The notes beneath the pieces were generated by a model that did no database searches, was not told where the DNA came from, and saw only the letters and a list, made by a program, of their open reading frames with translations. The position numbers were made by a program, and so were the translations under genes. DNA of 64,000 nucleotides from Chitinophaga silvisoli (GTDB lineage: Bacteria > Bacteroidota > Bacteroidia > Chitinophagales > Chitinophagaceae): positions 124,001-188,000 of the forward strand of contig NZ_QTJV01000002.1 of assembly GCF_003412465.1 (NCBI RefSeq). The letters run 5' to 3'. Within the stretch, counting starts at the first letter, position 1. Each line of letters starts with the position of its first letter. This document shows positions 43,363 through 52,850 of this stretch, in pieces.

Positions 43363-45057
43363 ATGACTCAAACTGCTGTTGAGCAGCCTGTAATTACACC
43401 AAAACAGAATGGCGGCCATCATAAAGGCCTTTATGTTCTTTTTTTTACTGAGATGTGGGAGCGCTTCGGGTATTACCTGATGATTGGGATCTTTTTCCTA
43501 TACCTGATAGATCCTACTGCCAATGGCGGTAAAGGCTTTTCTAACAGCCATGCTTCTGACCTCGTGGGTACCTACATTGCATTGGTTTACCTCTCGCCGT
43601 TCATCGGGGGCTTAATGGCCGACAGGTATCTCGGCTATCGCAAAGCGGTCATCCTGGGGGGCACCCTCCTGGCAGCCGGTTATTTTACATTGGCTTTTCC
43701 AGGAGAATTAGCGATGTACATTGCCCTGACCCTGATCATTATCGGGAATGGCTTCTTCAAACCTAATATAGGTACCATTCTGGGTAACATCTACAACAGG
43801 GAAGACCTGAAACCTAAGAAAGACATTGCCTACAACATCTTTTACATGGGTGTGAATATCGGGGCCTTCATCTGCAATTTCGTTGCTGCCTACCTCCGTA
43901 ACTCACTGGGATGGGGCTATGCCTTCGCTGCTGCCGGTGTAGGTATGCTGATTGGGTTAATCATCTTCATTGTCAAATCCAATGTGATTGCCGAAGGTGA
44001 TATCCGCAAGCCTGTACAGAAAGATGATATGCCGATGAGCAGGATCCTCGGGCTCGTATTGCTGCCTGCTTTTCTCGCTGCCGTACTCGGTTATTTCATG
44101 CACAAATTCATTGGACATCCTTTATTCGGTACCTCCTCCATCGATGCATTCATGTTTGCCTGTGTACCGATTATTATATTTTATATCCGTTTGTATACCA
44201 CTGCTAATAAGGAAGATAAGCGCGGCCTGGGTGCCCTGCTGGCTTTCTTTGTGGTAGCAATCGTGTTCTGGGTGATCTACAACCAGAACAGTACAGGTCT
44301 TACTATCTGGGCAGATCAGTATACTGACCGCTCTATGTCTCCAGCTGTGGAAAAGATCGCCAAACCAATGGGGATGCTGCAAACAGTAACCACTGATCCA
44401 CATCCTGTAACACAAATCGATGCACAATTCCGTGCAGTGACTGATGGCCAGGGTAATACGATTACCGTACAGGGTCCGGATCCTTACTTCCAGAATCTGC
44501 CCAGGGATAAATGGCCTGCCAGCGGGAAAATGAAACTGATTTCTACAGAGATTTTCCAATCTGCCAACCCGGGATTCATTGTGTTATTCACACTCTTAGT
44601 CCTCGGATTGTTCGGATGGCTGGCGAAGAGAGGCAAGGAACCAACGACTCCTGTAAAGGTGGCAATGGGGATCTTTATTGCCGGTTTATCTTCCCTGCTG
44701 ATGATTTTTGCCGCGGCAATGACGAATGTATACGTGGATAAGAGCTCTATGGCCTTCCTGGTAGGAACTTACGCCATCTTCACCGTGGGTGAAATCCTCG
44801 TAAGCCCGATCGGGTTATCAATGGTATCCAAACTGTCACCTCCACGCCTCACCGCGCTGATGATGGGTGGCTGGTACCTGGTGAACTCCATTGCCGGTAA
44901 GGTAGCTGGTATGATGGGTACTTTCTGGGATAGCTTTATTGACAAGAAAGTATACTTCATGATTCTGACCGTAGCTGCAGCAATTGCCTTTGTGGTCATG
45001 ATGATGATCAGCAAATGGATTGCCGGTGTTGTGAAAGAGAAGACTGGCGGGATTTAA
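43363..45057 (+). CDS. Proton-dependent di/tripeptide transporter (POT/PTR2)
   Basis: A 564-residue major-facilitator protein with about 12-14 helices. The POT signature ExxERFxYY is present as TEMWERFGYY (about residues 29-38), and the second PTR2 motif is seen in FYMGVNIGAFICNFVAAYLRNSLGWGYAFAAAGVGM. A periplasmic-loop insertion of about 80 residues lies in the second half (near DRSMSPAVEKIAKPMGMLQTV...DKWPASGKM), a known feature of Bacteroidota members. It couples peptide import to protons. The OPT gene downstream makes a peptide-uptake pair, each with its own terminator. Confidence 0.94.
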   Translation: MTQTAVEQPVITPKQNGGHHKGLYVLFFTEMWERFGYYLMIGIFFLYLIDPTANGGKGFSNSHASDLVGTYIALVYLSPFIGGLMADRYLGYRKAVILGGTLLAAGYFTLAFPGELAMYIALTLIIIGNGFFKPNIGTILGNIYNREDLKPKKDIAYNIFYMGVNIGAFICNFVAAYLRNSLGWGYAFAAAGVGMLIGLIIFIVKSNVIAEGDIRKPVQKDDMPMSRILGLVLLPAFLAAVLGYFMHKFIGHPLFGTSSIDAFMFACVPIIIFYIRLYTTANKEDKRGLGALLAFFVVAIVFWVIYNQNSTGLTIWADQYTDRSMSPAVEKIAKPMGMLQTVTTDPHPVTQIDAQFRAVTDGQGNTITVQGPDPYFQNLPRDKWPASGKMKLISTEIFQSANPGFIVLFTLLVLGLFGWLAKRGKEPTTPVKVAMGIFIAGLSSLLMIFAAAMTNVYVDKSSMAFLVGTYAIFTVGEILVSPIGLSMVSKLSPPRLTALMMGGWYLVNSIAGKVAGMMGTFWDSFIDKKVYFMILTVAAAIAFVVMMMISKWIAGVVKEKTGGI

Positions 45058-45086
45058 AGATTTAAAAAATAGGTCCACTTTTGTGG

Positions 45087-45123
45087 AAAAAACGCTTCTG
45101 TCGGCCGGCAGAAGCGTTTTTTT
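45087..45123. terminator. Terminator after the POT gene
   Basis: A 14-bp stem AAAAAACGCTTCTG / CAGAAGCGTTTTTT with an inner GGCC. Confidence 0.88.
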
Positions 45124-45193
45124 ATGGATAAAAGGGCATATAATGCTATATTGCCCCCCGAACAAAATCTAACTATACCCACCAACACTTACT

Positions 45194-47248
45194 ATGGCAG
45201 ATAATTTTAAGCCTTTTGTCTCACCAGAGGTGAAGATGAAGGAATTTACGGTCAAGTCCATTTTACTGGGCTGCATGTTTGGTATTATATTCGGTGCCGC
45301 AACGGTGTATCTTGCACTGAAAGCGGGTTTAACGGTTTCCGCGTCTATTCCGATTGCCGTTATTGCTATTACGCTTGGCCGGAGATTCTTCAAAACCACT
45401 ATTCTGGAAAACAATATTATCCAGACCACCGGTTCAGCTGGTGAATCTATTGCTGCAGGTGTGGTATTTACGTTACCGGGCTTTTTGTTCCTGTCTGACA
45501 AGAATGGTGACCAGTATTTTAATTACATCACGATCCTTATTCTCGCCATCTTTGGTGGCATCCTGGGTACCCTGATGATGATTCCCCTTCGCCGCTCACT
45601 GATTGTGAAAGAGCATGACACCCTGCCTTACCCTGAAGGTACTGCCTGTGGTGATGTACTGATAGCAGGTGAAAAAGGGGGTGACTTTGCTAAAACTGCT
45701 TTCTATGGCCTGGGCTTCGCAGTGGTGTATGCACTGTTCCAAAAGGTTTTCCATGTTATTTCGGAAACACCTGCCTATATGACCAAACAGGTCAATAAGT
45801 TCTTCCCATCTGCCAAAATAAGTGCTGACATTACGCCTGAATACCTGGGTGTAGGTTATATCATTGGCCCCCGCATTGCCGGTGTACTGGTAGCGGGTGG
45901 TGTATTGTCCTGGCTGGTACTGATTCCCTTGCTGGCAAGTTTGCTGCCCGGTGACCTGATTGCTACCCAACTGGTAAAACTGGGTTACCTGGCTGATCTC
46001 GCTACGCCTGGTGGCAAAGGAAACTGGAACCCAACTACACACACTTTCACTGATTACTCTGCCGCTATCTACTTTGCCTATGTACGTCAGATAGGTGCTG
46101 GCGCTGTAGCTGCCGGTGGTTTCATTACCCTGATCAAAACAATTCCTACTATTATATCTTCTTTCAAAGGTAGCCTGGGGTCTCTGAAGAAGGGTGAAGG
46201 TGCTGCAACTAGCAATGCGGAAGTACCACGTACTGAAAGAGACCTGAATGTAAAACTGGTATTGTTCGGTAGCATTGCCCTGATCATCCTGATGGCATTC
46301 CTGCCTCAGCTGCCGGGTCAGTCTATTGGCCAGAAACTGCTGGTAGGTTTGCTGGTAGTAATATTTGGTGCATTTTTCGTAACTGTATCCAGCCGTATCG
46401 TAGGTTTGATCGGTTCTTCCAACAACCCTATTTCAGGTATGACCATCGCTACCCTGATGGGTACCTGTCTGGTATTTATCGCTGTGGGTTGGAGTGGTAA
46501 ACTTTATGAACCAATGGCACTGGTAGTAGGTGGTATGATCTGTATCGCTGCTGCAAATGCAGGTGGTACATCGCAGGATCTGAAGTCGGGTTACATTGTA
46601 GGTGCTACGCCTATGTACCAGCAATTATCACTCTTCATTGGTGCGATCGTGTCTTCTATCGTCATTGGTCTGACTGTTAAATTCCTCGATAAGCCCACTG
46701 CTGTCATGATTGCGAATGGAGTTACTGATCACGCTATTGGTAGTACTTATTTCCCTGCTCCACAGGGTACACTGATGGCGACACTGGCTAAGGGTATCTT
46801 GTCTAAGAACCTTGACTGGCAGTTCGTACTGGTAGGTGTATTCCTGTCTATCGTAATGGAGCTCTGTGGTATTAAATCATTGTCTTTCGCAGTAGGTGCT
46901 TACCTGCCATTATCTACCACCTTACCAATTGCCATTGGTGGTGCGATTCGTGGTTTGGTAGAAATGAAAAACAAGAAGAAGAATATTAAAGTTTCCGCTG
47001 AAGAAGAGGAGCTGGGCAAAGGTAATCTGTTTGCTACCGGCCTGGTAGCCGGTGGGGCCGTCGCTGGGGTAATCATTGCGATCCTCGCAGGTTTCAATAG
47101 TACTGCTAATGCCCTGAATGCGATGAATATGGAGAATGCACTCTCTGGCTCATTGGGTGAAGAAGGGTATTATATACTTGGAGTAGTAGGATTTATCTTC
47201 ATGGGATGGGTGCTGTATCGCATCGCGACAAGGAATAAAGAGGCGTAA
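45194..47248 (+). CDS. OPT family oligopeptide transporter
   Basis: A 684-residue polytopic inner-membrane protein of the bacterial OPT family. Recognisable are EFTVKSILLGCMFGIIFGAATVYLALKAGLTVSASIPIAVIAI at the N-terminus, NNIIQTTGSAGESIAAGVVFTLPGFLFL, YPEGTACGDVLIAGEKGG, NPISGMTIATLMGTCLVF, AANAGGTSQDLKSGYIVGATPMYQQ and the C-terminal half with SKNLDWQFVLVGVFLSIVMELCGIKSLSFAVGAYLPLSTTLPI. Substrates of the family are oligopeptides or metal chelates. The leader carries a TATATTG box near 45147 similar to the TATCTTG box of the POT gene. Confidence 0.93.
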   Translation: MADNFKPFVSPEVKMKEFTVKSILLGCMFGIIFGAATVYLALKAGLTVSASIPIAVIAITLGRRFFKTTILENNIIQTTGSAGESIAAGVVFTLPGFLFLSDKNGDQYFNYITILILAIFGGILGTLMMIPLRRSLIVKEHDTLPYPEGTACGDVLIAGEKGGDFAKTAFYGLGFAVVYALFQKVFHVISETPAYMTKQVNKFFPSAKISADITPEYLGVGYIIGPRIAGVLVAGGVLSWLVLIPLLASLLPGDLIATQLVKLGYLADLATPGGKGNWNPTTHTFTDYSAAIYFAYVRQIGAGAVAAGGFITLIKTIPTIISSFKGSLGSLKKGEGAATSNAEVPRTERDLNVKLVLFGSIALIILMAFLPQLPGQSIGQKLLVGLLVVIFGAFFVTVSSRIVGLIGSSNNPISGMTIATLMGTCLVFIAVGWSGKLYEPMALVVGGMICIAAANAGGTSQDLKSGYIVGATPMYQQLSLFIGAIVSSIVIGLTVKFLDKPTAVMIANGVTDHAIGSTYFPAPQGTLMATLAKGILSKNLDWQFVLVGVFLSIVMELCGIKSLSFAVGAYLPLSTTLPIAIGGAIRGLVEMKNKKKNIKVSAEEEELGKGNLFATGLVAGGAVAGVIIAILAGFNSTANALNAMNMENALSGSLGEEGYYILGVVGFIFMGWVLYRIATRNKEA

Positions 47249-47265
47249 AGTTTCTATTAAAATAT

Positions 47266-47303
47266 AAAAAGCGTTTTTGGCCGATGGTCAAAAACGCTTT
47301 TTT
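47266..47303. terminator. Terminator after the OPT gene
   Basis: A long stem AAAAGCGTTTTTG / CAAAAACGCTTTT with inner CC / GG and a following T run. Confidence 0.88.
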
Positions 47304-47372
47304 ATTTATTTTTAGTTATCGATTGACAATTAGACCCTTACATTTTCGTTAGCTATATAAACCCAAAATCAC

Positions 47373-47876
47373 ATGCGCCCATTATTTGCCATAGCCGGAG
47401 TTCTGTTGTTGATTAGCGCCTGCAAGCACGATGATAACGAACCCATCAGAAAATTTACCTCCTTCCAGGTAGACAGTCTGATTGTAATTGCTGAAAACCC
47501 CACTGCTGTGCTTTCTCCAGCTAATCTCACTGACGATGACGCTACGAATGATTACCCCGTTCTCAATATTCTCGCTACCGGCAATCATGGTGAAACGGTG
47601 AAGATCTCCCTGATCTCTGAATCAGAAACGATCCGAACCGGTGATTACTCTTCTACTATCCAGGGCAATGGCTTTCGCCTGGGTTTTGCAGGTCTTGACT
47701 ACAATCTGCAGGCGAATTACAACTATGGTACCCTGAACTTTCATATTACCAGCGTTATTGATACGCTGATCGAAGCCACCTTTGATGGTGAGCTGATTGA
47801 TACCACCGGCACCATCTCTCCCAAACCAATGGAAAAAGGTTATCTCAGGGCAGTTTATGTGAGAGATACACTCTAA
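47373..47876 (+). CDS. Putative lipoprotein, unknown
   Basis: A 167-residue protein with a lipobox (ISAC, Cys 17) and a mature part of alternating hydrophobic and polar residues suggesting a single beta-sandwich (FTSFQVDSLIVIAENPTAVLSPANLTDDDATNDYPVLNILATGNHGETVKISLIS). No family is recognised. Its stop codon overlaps the stop of the convergent DUF1501 gene by 3 nt (47873-47876 read TAA one way and TAG the other). Confidence 0.65.
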   Translation: MRPLFAIAGVLLLISACKHDDNEPIRKFTSFQVDSLIVIAENPTAVLSPANLTDDDATNDYPVLNILATGNHGETVKISLISESETIRTGDYSSTIQGNGFRLGFAGLDYNLQANYNYGTLNFHITSVIDTLIEATFDGELIDTTGTISPKPMEKGYLRAVYVRDTL

Positions 47877-49075
47877 ATAAAAGATAAATAATCGTAGTGT
47901 TGTTTTAAGATCGTCTTGTCATCTGCACCCAACCATTTGTTGAGCAGTGTGGCATATACACGCTTGAAATCGACTTTATATTGCAGGTCTCCGTCTTTCA
48001 GGTTCAGCAGGTCAGGACCTTCATTCAGTAAGCCTTGTTGTTTTAACCCGCCACCGATCAGGAACATGTTATTTGCCGTGCCATGGTCTGTACCATTGCT
48101 GGCATTCTGCGCCACTCTTCTGCCAAATTCAGAGAAGGTCATGACTACCACATCCTGGAAACGGTTATTGTTCTTCAGGTCCCGCGTAAATACTGTTACG
48201 GCATCATCCAGTTGTTTGAACAGGTTTTGTTGCTGCGCCTGTTGATTGACGTGGGTATCAAAACTGCCATGAGAAACATAGTATACTTTGGTACTGATGT
48301 CGGACATGATGAGTTTTGAAATCGTACGCAGACTCTTACCAAGATGTGTGGAAGGGTAATTTTCTTTAGTATCGTATGTTTTAAATTGCTGCTGGATGTA
48401 ATTGGCTGATGACAATGTAGATCCCAGTGTTTTGTACAGGTAATCTACATTTGGCTCCTCATCACGGTGCTGGTGCATCAGGTCACGGTAAAGTCCTGCA
48501 TTCATACCACTGCTTAATCTGCCGGGGTCATTGAAGGCGAGTCCTTTTTGAAATTCACCCTTCATGGCGAGACTGAGCGTATCATCTATTTCCAGTCCCT
48601 GCACGGGTTTATCGCAATCCCTGCATTGCGCATCCAGGTAGCGGCCTACCCAGCCATTGCCCCAGTAGTCGGATGAAGTACTGGCAGATTGCCAGATATC
48701 CATGGAGCGAAAATGGGAGCGATCGGGATTAGGATAGCCTACGTTTTGCAGGATGCCCATTCCCCCGTCATCGTACAATGCTTTCATACCTACCATCGCA
48801 GGATGCAGCCCTGTTTCGTCGGTGAGAGACAGTGCCTTTTCTCTTTGTATACCTAAGCTGGGACGAAGTTTATAGTAGATATCATTGCGATATGGAATCA
48901 CGGTATTAAGGCCATCATTACCACCGGACAACTGGATAATCACAAGCACCTTATTGCCCGGCGGCACCATGGCAGCTGTAGGATTCTCCAATGCCTTCAG
49001 GAACTTCGGCACGAACAAGGATGCCGAGGCCAGTGAACCCGCCTGTAAAAAACGCCGTCTGTTTAATATTAACAT
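47873..49075 (-). CDS. DUF1501 protein with twin-arginine signal
   Basis: A 400-residue protein with an N-terminal RRRFLQAGS motif (Arg6-Leu10) of the Tat type, followed by a hydrophobic stretch, so it is probably exported folded. The body matches DUF1501 (sulfatase-like alkaline phosphatase superfamily): KVLVIIQLSGGNDGLNTVIPY, DRSHFRSMDIWQSAS, YWGNGWVGRYLDAQ, YVSHGSFDTHVNQQAQQ, VVMTFSEFGRRVAQNASNGTDHGTANNMFLIGGG. The His/Asp residues are consistent with metal binding; the substrate is unknown. Its usual partner DUF1800 lies 10 nt upstream in the same direction, with moeA 15 nt further up. Confidence 0.88.
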   Translation of the reverse strand: MLILNRRRFLQAGSLASASLFVPKFLKALENPTAAMVPPGNKVLVIIQLSGGNDGLNTVIPYRNDIYYKLRPSLGIQREKALSLTDETGLHPAMVGMKALYDDGGMGILQNVGYPNPDRSHFRSMDIWQSASTSSDYWGNGWVGRYLDAQCRDCDKPVQGLEIDDTLSLAMKGEFQKGLAFNDPGRLSSGMNAGLYRDLMHQHRDEEPNVDYLYKTLGSTLSSANYIQQQFKTYDTKENYPSTHLGKSLRTISKLIMSDISTKVYYVSHGSFDTHVNQQAQQQNLFKQLDDAVTVFTRDLKNNNRFQDVVVMTFSEFGRRVAQNASNGTDHGTANNMFLIGGGLKQQGLLNEGPDLLNLKDGDLQYKVDFKRVYATLLNKWLGADDKTILKQHYDYLSFI

Positions 49076-49085
49076 ACAATAAGTT

Positions 49086-50528
49086 TTAACACAATTGATA
49101 TTCGGGTGTACTCATCACAGCGATGGTGACTGTCTTTATGAATTGCTCCCTGGATGTGATGTCAGCATAGTTTTCCAGGATTTGTCTGCTTACATTTTTA
49201 CTGTTTTGCAGGAGTGTGTTGGCAATGGTAGCAGCCAGTTCATCGCGCGTTACATCTTTGTAATCCTGCAGGTAATCATCCCAGTGAATTACGCCTTTTA
49301 TCTTTTTTGCGTATTGTTTTTTTGCTGCCTCGTTTACCTGTTGTGTGACTTTGTAACTACCCATTCCCATTTCAGGAGTGATCTCTTTGGGTTGGATATT
49401 GAAATCCTTTTCATAGAGGATCATGGAGGGCAACTGCATACGGTACATGAGGCTAGAACTATCTATCCAGTTGCGACCACCGGGCCACCCTGCTACGTTT
49501 GGCGGGTAGAATAAAGTCTGCCCAAGAACTTGTTGAAAAGAGATCATCACTTCTTCCCTTTCAAAATCAACAGGGATTGTCCTGCGAAAACCGACGAGTA
49601 ATTCTATCGGTGATTTGATATGAGTGCCGATGAGTTGACTATCGTAGAACCAGTCCGCCATGAAGATGTTGCGCATCAGTTCTTTGATGTCGTATCCGGA
49701 GTTATAGAATTTATCAGCGAGTGTGTTGATTTTTTCAGTGTCGGGTGTTTCTTCGTCCACAAAGAATTTATACACTTTAGCCGTGATGAATTGTGCGGTC
49801 GCCTTTTTCTCCAGGAGTATTTTCAATACATCGTCGCCATTGAAATTGCCTTGTTTGCCGAGTAGGTTTTTCACACCTTCATCATGTGTCTTTTCTTTGA
49901 ATACAAAATTGCCATCTTCATCAAATGCCCAACCGGTAAAGGCTCTGGCGGCTTCTTTGATATCCTTTTCAGTATAGTTACCACGTCCCATGGTGAAGAG
50001 TTCCATTACTTCGCGGGCGAAGTTTTCGTTGGGATGTGCTTTTTTATTTTGCTGATTATTCAGGAACTGTAACATGGCAGGTGTCTTGGAAACGGCGGTA
50101 AGTAAGTCGCCGAAATTGCCCAGGGCATTGATCCTGATCACATCCAGCAATTGCTGGTTGAAGAGCACATTCTGTGTGCGGCAGGCAAAATGTCCATGCC
50201 AGAAGAGGGCCATTTTTTCACGGAGGGGATGTGCGCTGCGCACCATTTCGTCTACCCAGGATACGTTCAGGTCTTTGATGCCCTGTGTATTCATTTGCTG
50301 CACCATCTTGCGGGTTTCCGCGTCCAGGTCTTTTTTCTTCCTGTAGTCAGGAAGGTCGGACTGGTCAATGATCTTAATTGGCGTAGTCTCATCTTTAGCA
50401 GGACCAATGAGGATCTTGCTTACAATTTGTTTACGGCGCTTGTGGGTCCAATCAGCTATTACGGGATAGCGTTCTCCAAAGCCAGCCCTCCAGGCAAGGT
50501 GCTGCATCTGTAATTTCTCAGGGACCAT
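49086..50528 (-). CDS. DUF1800 domain protein
   Basis: A 480-residue protein of DUF1800, always seen with DUF1501. Landmarks are HLAWRAGFG (N-terminal), MALFWHGHFACRTQN, NPNENFAREVMELFTMGRGNYTEKDIKEAARAFTGWAF and NVAGWPGGRNWIDSSSLMYRM. The role is unknown; the pair is often proposed to handle an extracellular polymer or envelope component. It sits between moeA and DUF1501 with gaps of 15 and 10 nt. No signal peptide is obvious. Confidence 0.88.
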   Translation of the reverse strand: MVPEKLQMQHLAWRAGFGERYPVIADWTHKRRKQIVSKILIGPAKDETTPIKIIDQSDLPDYRKKKDLDAETRKMVQQMNTQGIKDLNVSWVDEMVRSAHPLREKMALFWHGHFACRTQNVLFNQQLLDVIRINALGNFGDLLTAVSKTPAMLQFLNNQQNKKAHPNENFAREVMELFTMGRGNYTEKDIKEAARAFTGWAFDEDGNFVFKEKTHDEGVKNLLGKQGNFNGDDVLKILLEKKATAQFITAKVYKFFVDEETPDTEKINTLADKFYNSGYDIKELMRNIFMADWFYDSQLIGTHIKSPIELLVGFRRTIPVDFEREEVMISFQQVLGQTLFYPPNVAGWPGGRNWIDSSSLMYRMQLPSMILYEKDFNIQPKEITPEMGMGSYKVTQQVNEAAKKQYAKKIKGVIHWDDYLQDYKDVTRDELAATIANTLLQNSKNVSRQILENYADITSREQFIKTVTIAVMSTPEYQLC

Positions 50529-50543
50529 AGTTTTATTTTTAGA

Positions 50544-51755
50544 TCAGGATCTGAATCTCCACACGGGATAACTACTACCTTTCTCAAAGATTTCCTTTTC
50601 TGATGGCAATTCCAGAAATCCATCTGCCTGCAATAAAGCTGCCAGATCTCCGGAACCGTGATAGGGAGGTGGCAAGGCAATGAGCTGACCACCGGCTACA
50701 GGGTGCAAACGCACAGGCATGAAATAGGTCAATGGTGGTTTGAAGTGGACATCGGTACCCAGCACGGCATATGGCTCAGGTGCAGCAGTAATTTGCAAAG
50801 ATGCCTTGAGCCATGGCAGCACATATCGATAACAACACATGAACCCGGAAACCGGGTTACCGGGCAATGCAAATACGACCGGGCCATTTTCAAAATGGCC
50901 GAACAGGAAGGGTTTGCCGGGGCGCTGTTGTACTTTATGAAATACCAGCTGCATGCCCAGCTCTTCCAATGCCTGCGGCAGATGATCGTATTTACCTGCG
51001 GAAACGGCTCCTGTGCAAATTAATACGTCCTGGTCTAATAACGATCCTAATAACTGTTGTATTGCTGTTAAATCATCGCTGACATGATAGCAGGAGGCTT
51101 GAATACCCAGTTCAGCCTGCAATGCAGCGGCGAGTGTATAAGAGTTGGAAGTACGTACCTGGTGGATGTCAGGAGTTTCTGATACAGGTACCAGCTCATC
51201 GCCGGTGGTGATGATGGCCACTTTGGGCAGACGGCTTACGCTGACCATCGTTTTGCCAACGGATGCCAGTACCCCTGTTTCCGCAGCAGAAATACGGGTA
51301 CCTGCTGCGATCAATACCTGACCTGCGGCAGCATCGGCACCCTGACGGTGAATATGTTGGCCCTGTTCTACACCCGCTTTGATGGTAAAGCGGCGAAAGC
51401 CATCATGCTCCGAAACTTCAAGATGTTCATACTGGATCACGGTATCTGTTAGTTCCGGAAGGATAGCACCAGTCATCACTTCTATACAATCGGCCATGCT
51501 ACCAAGTTGTTTACGCGGCATACCTGCGGCCTGAATGTCTTCTACGCCAAATACGATTTGCCCTTTGGCATAGGTTTCGAAATTGATGGCAATCCCATCC
51601 ATCGTAACGCGGTCGTAAGGAGGGAAATCACGATCGGATAATACGGGTTCGCGCAGGACTCTTCCTGTAGCGGCAGTAAATGGTACCTGCTCCATGCCGA
51701 AGTCTCTGGCTACTCCCATGACGGCAGCATAGGCAGCTATGACATCCATTAGCAT
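50544..51755 (-). CDS. moeA: Molybdopterin molybdotransferase MoeA
   Basis: A 403-residue enzyme inserting molybdenum into adenylylated molybdopterin. MoeA motifs are LREPVLSDRDFPPYDRVTMDGIAI, EVMTGAILPELTDTVIQYE, the MogA-like domain (about 170-310) with IITTGDELVPVSETPDIHQVRTSNSY and VLICTGAVSAGKYDHLPQALEELGMQLVFHKVQQRPGKPFLFG, FALPGNPVSGFMCCYRY. Length is normal. It is divergent from moaC with only 34 nt between starts and is the first gene of a probable operon with DUF1800 and DUF1501. Confidence 0.94.
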   Translation of the reverse strand: MLMDVIAAYAAVMGVARDFGMEQVPFTAATGRVLREPVLSDRDFPPYDRVTMDGIAINFETYAKGQIVFGVEDIQAAGMPRKQLGSMADCIEVMTGAILPELTDTVIQYEHLEVSEHDGFRRFTIKAGVEQGQHIHRQGADAAAGQVLIAAGTRISAAETGVLASVGKTMVSVSRLPKVAIITTGDELVPVSETPDIHQVRTSNSYTLAAALQAELGIQASCYHVSDDLTAIQQLLGSLLDQDVLICTGAVSAGKYDHLPQALEELGMQLVFHKVQQRPGKPFLFGHFENGPVVFALPGNPVSGFMCCYRYVLPWLKASLQITAAPEPYAVLGTDVHFKPPLTYFMPVRLHPVAGGQLIALPPPYHGSGDLAALLQADGFLELPSEKEIFEKGSSYPVWRFRS

Positions 51756-51789
51756 ATGTTAACAGCTTTCTTTGTAAATTTATTCTATT

Positions 51790-52272
51790 ATGAGCAATGA
51801 TTCAAGTAAACAAGGTTTTTCTCACCTGAATGCAGCCGATCAACCAACCATGGTAGATGTAAGCGGTAAAATGGTGACAGAAAGAATGGCGGTAGCGGAA
51901 AGCAGGGTCTTTTTGCCGGCGATCATCCGGCAACAATTCAGTGGATCGGATATTCATACGGCAAAAGGAGCAGTGTTTCAGACAGCGATCCTGGCTGGGA
52001 TCATGGCTGCAAAAAAAACGCCAGATCTGATTCCGCTTTGTCATACATTATTGCTGGACGGTTGTAAGGTAGATATTGAACTGGAAGGAGAAGAGGCTGT
52101 GGTGAGATGTACGATCAAAACCACGGGCAGAACAGGTGTGGAGATGGAAGCATTGACGGGGGCCAGCATTGCAGCTTTGACCATCTATGATATGTGCAAG
52201 GCATTCTCTCATGAAATGGAGATCAGGCAAACAAAATTAATCAGCAAAACAGGCGGTAAACGCGATTTCTGA
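51790..52272 (+). CDS. moaC: Cyclic pyranopterin monophosphate synthase MoaC
   Basis: A 160-residue enzyme for the second step of molybdenum-cofactor synthesis, turning the MoaA product into cyclic pyranopterin monophosphate. Motifs are TMVDVSGK, KGAVFQTAILAGIMAAKKTPDLIPLCHTLLLDGCKVDIE, TTGRTGVEMEALTGASIAALTIYDMCKAF and the C-terminal KTGGKRDF. The stop TGA overlaps the mobA ATG by one nucleotide, coupling the two. Confidence 0.96.
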   Translation: MSNDSSKQGFSHLNAADQPTMVDVSGKMVTERMAVAESRVFLPAIIRQQFSGSDIHTAKGAVFQTAILAGIMAAKKTPDLIPLCHTLLLDGCKVDIELEGEEAVVRCTIKTTGRTGVEMEALTGASIAALTIYDMCKAFSHEMEIRQTKLISKTGGKRDF

Positions 52273-52850
52273 TGTCAGCTTTATATGGATTGATATTATG
52301 TGGCGGGCGAAGCCTGCGCATGCAGCAGGATAAGAGCCAGCTGAATTACCATGGTTTGCCGCAATGGCAATATTTAGCGCAGTTACTGGCACCACTAACA
52401 GAGCAGGTATTTCTATCCTGTCGTGAAGATCAGCAATTAAATACGGAGTTAACTGTGATCACTGATAGTGTAGGCGATGCTGGTCCGGCTACAGGGATCC
52501 TGAGTGCATACAAGGCATTTCCGGAGAGGGCCTGGCTGGTGCTGGCCTGTGATCTGCCTTTAGTCAGTGCACAAAGTTTATCCTTGCTGATAGCTTCAAG
52601 AGATGTTAGCAAAGAAGCGACTGCCTTCATCAGTTCTTTCAGGCAATCACCGGAACCATTGATGACGATTTGGGAAACGAAGGGATTGAAAAGGTTGGAT
52701 GAGGAAAGAGGCTGCCCACGCAAAACCCTGCTGAAAGCGGATATCGCATTGATTGAAAATCCATTTGCGATAGAGCAGTTTAATGCAAATACACCTTCGG
52801 AAAGAGAGGAAGCGCTGAAAACGATTATGGATGCGCAGCTACCCAGATAG
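52272..52850 (+). CDS. mobA: Molybdenum cofactor guanylyltransferase MobA
   Basis: A 192-residue nucleotidyltransferase that attaches GMP to molybdopterin. The N-terminal loop reads LCGGRSLRMQQDKSQL: the family pattern LxGGxSxRMGxDK is kept except that Gly is replaced by Gln. LVLACDLPLVSA gives the metal-binding Asp. The presence of MobA points to an MGD-type molybdoenzyme elsewhere in the genome. Its 3' end overlaps the convergent moaE gene by 26 nt. Confidence 0.88.
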   Translation: MSALYGLILCGGRSLRMQQDKSQLNYHGLPQWQYLAQLLAPLTEQVFLSCREDQQLNTELTVITDSVGDAGPATGILSAYKAFPERAWLVLACDLPLVSAQSLSLLIASRDVSKEATAFISSFRQSPEPLMTIWETKGLKRLDEERGCPRKTLLKADIALIENPFAIEQFNANTPSEREEALKTIMDAQLPR

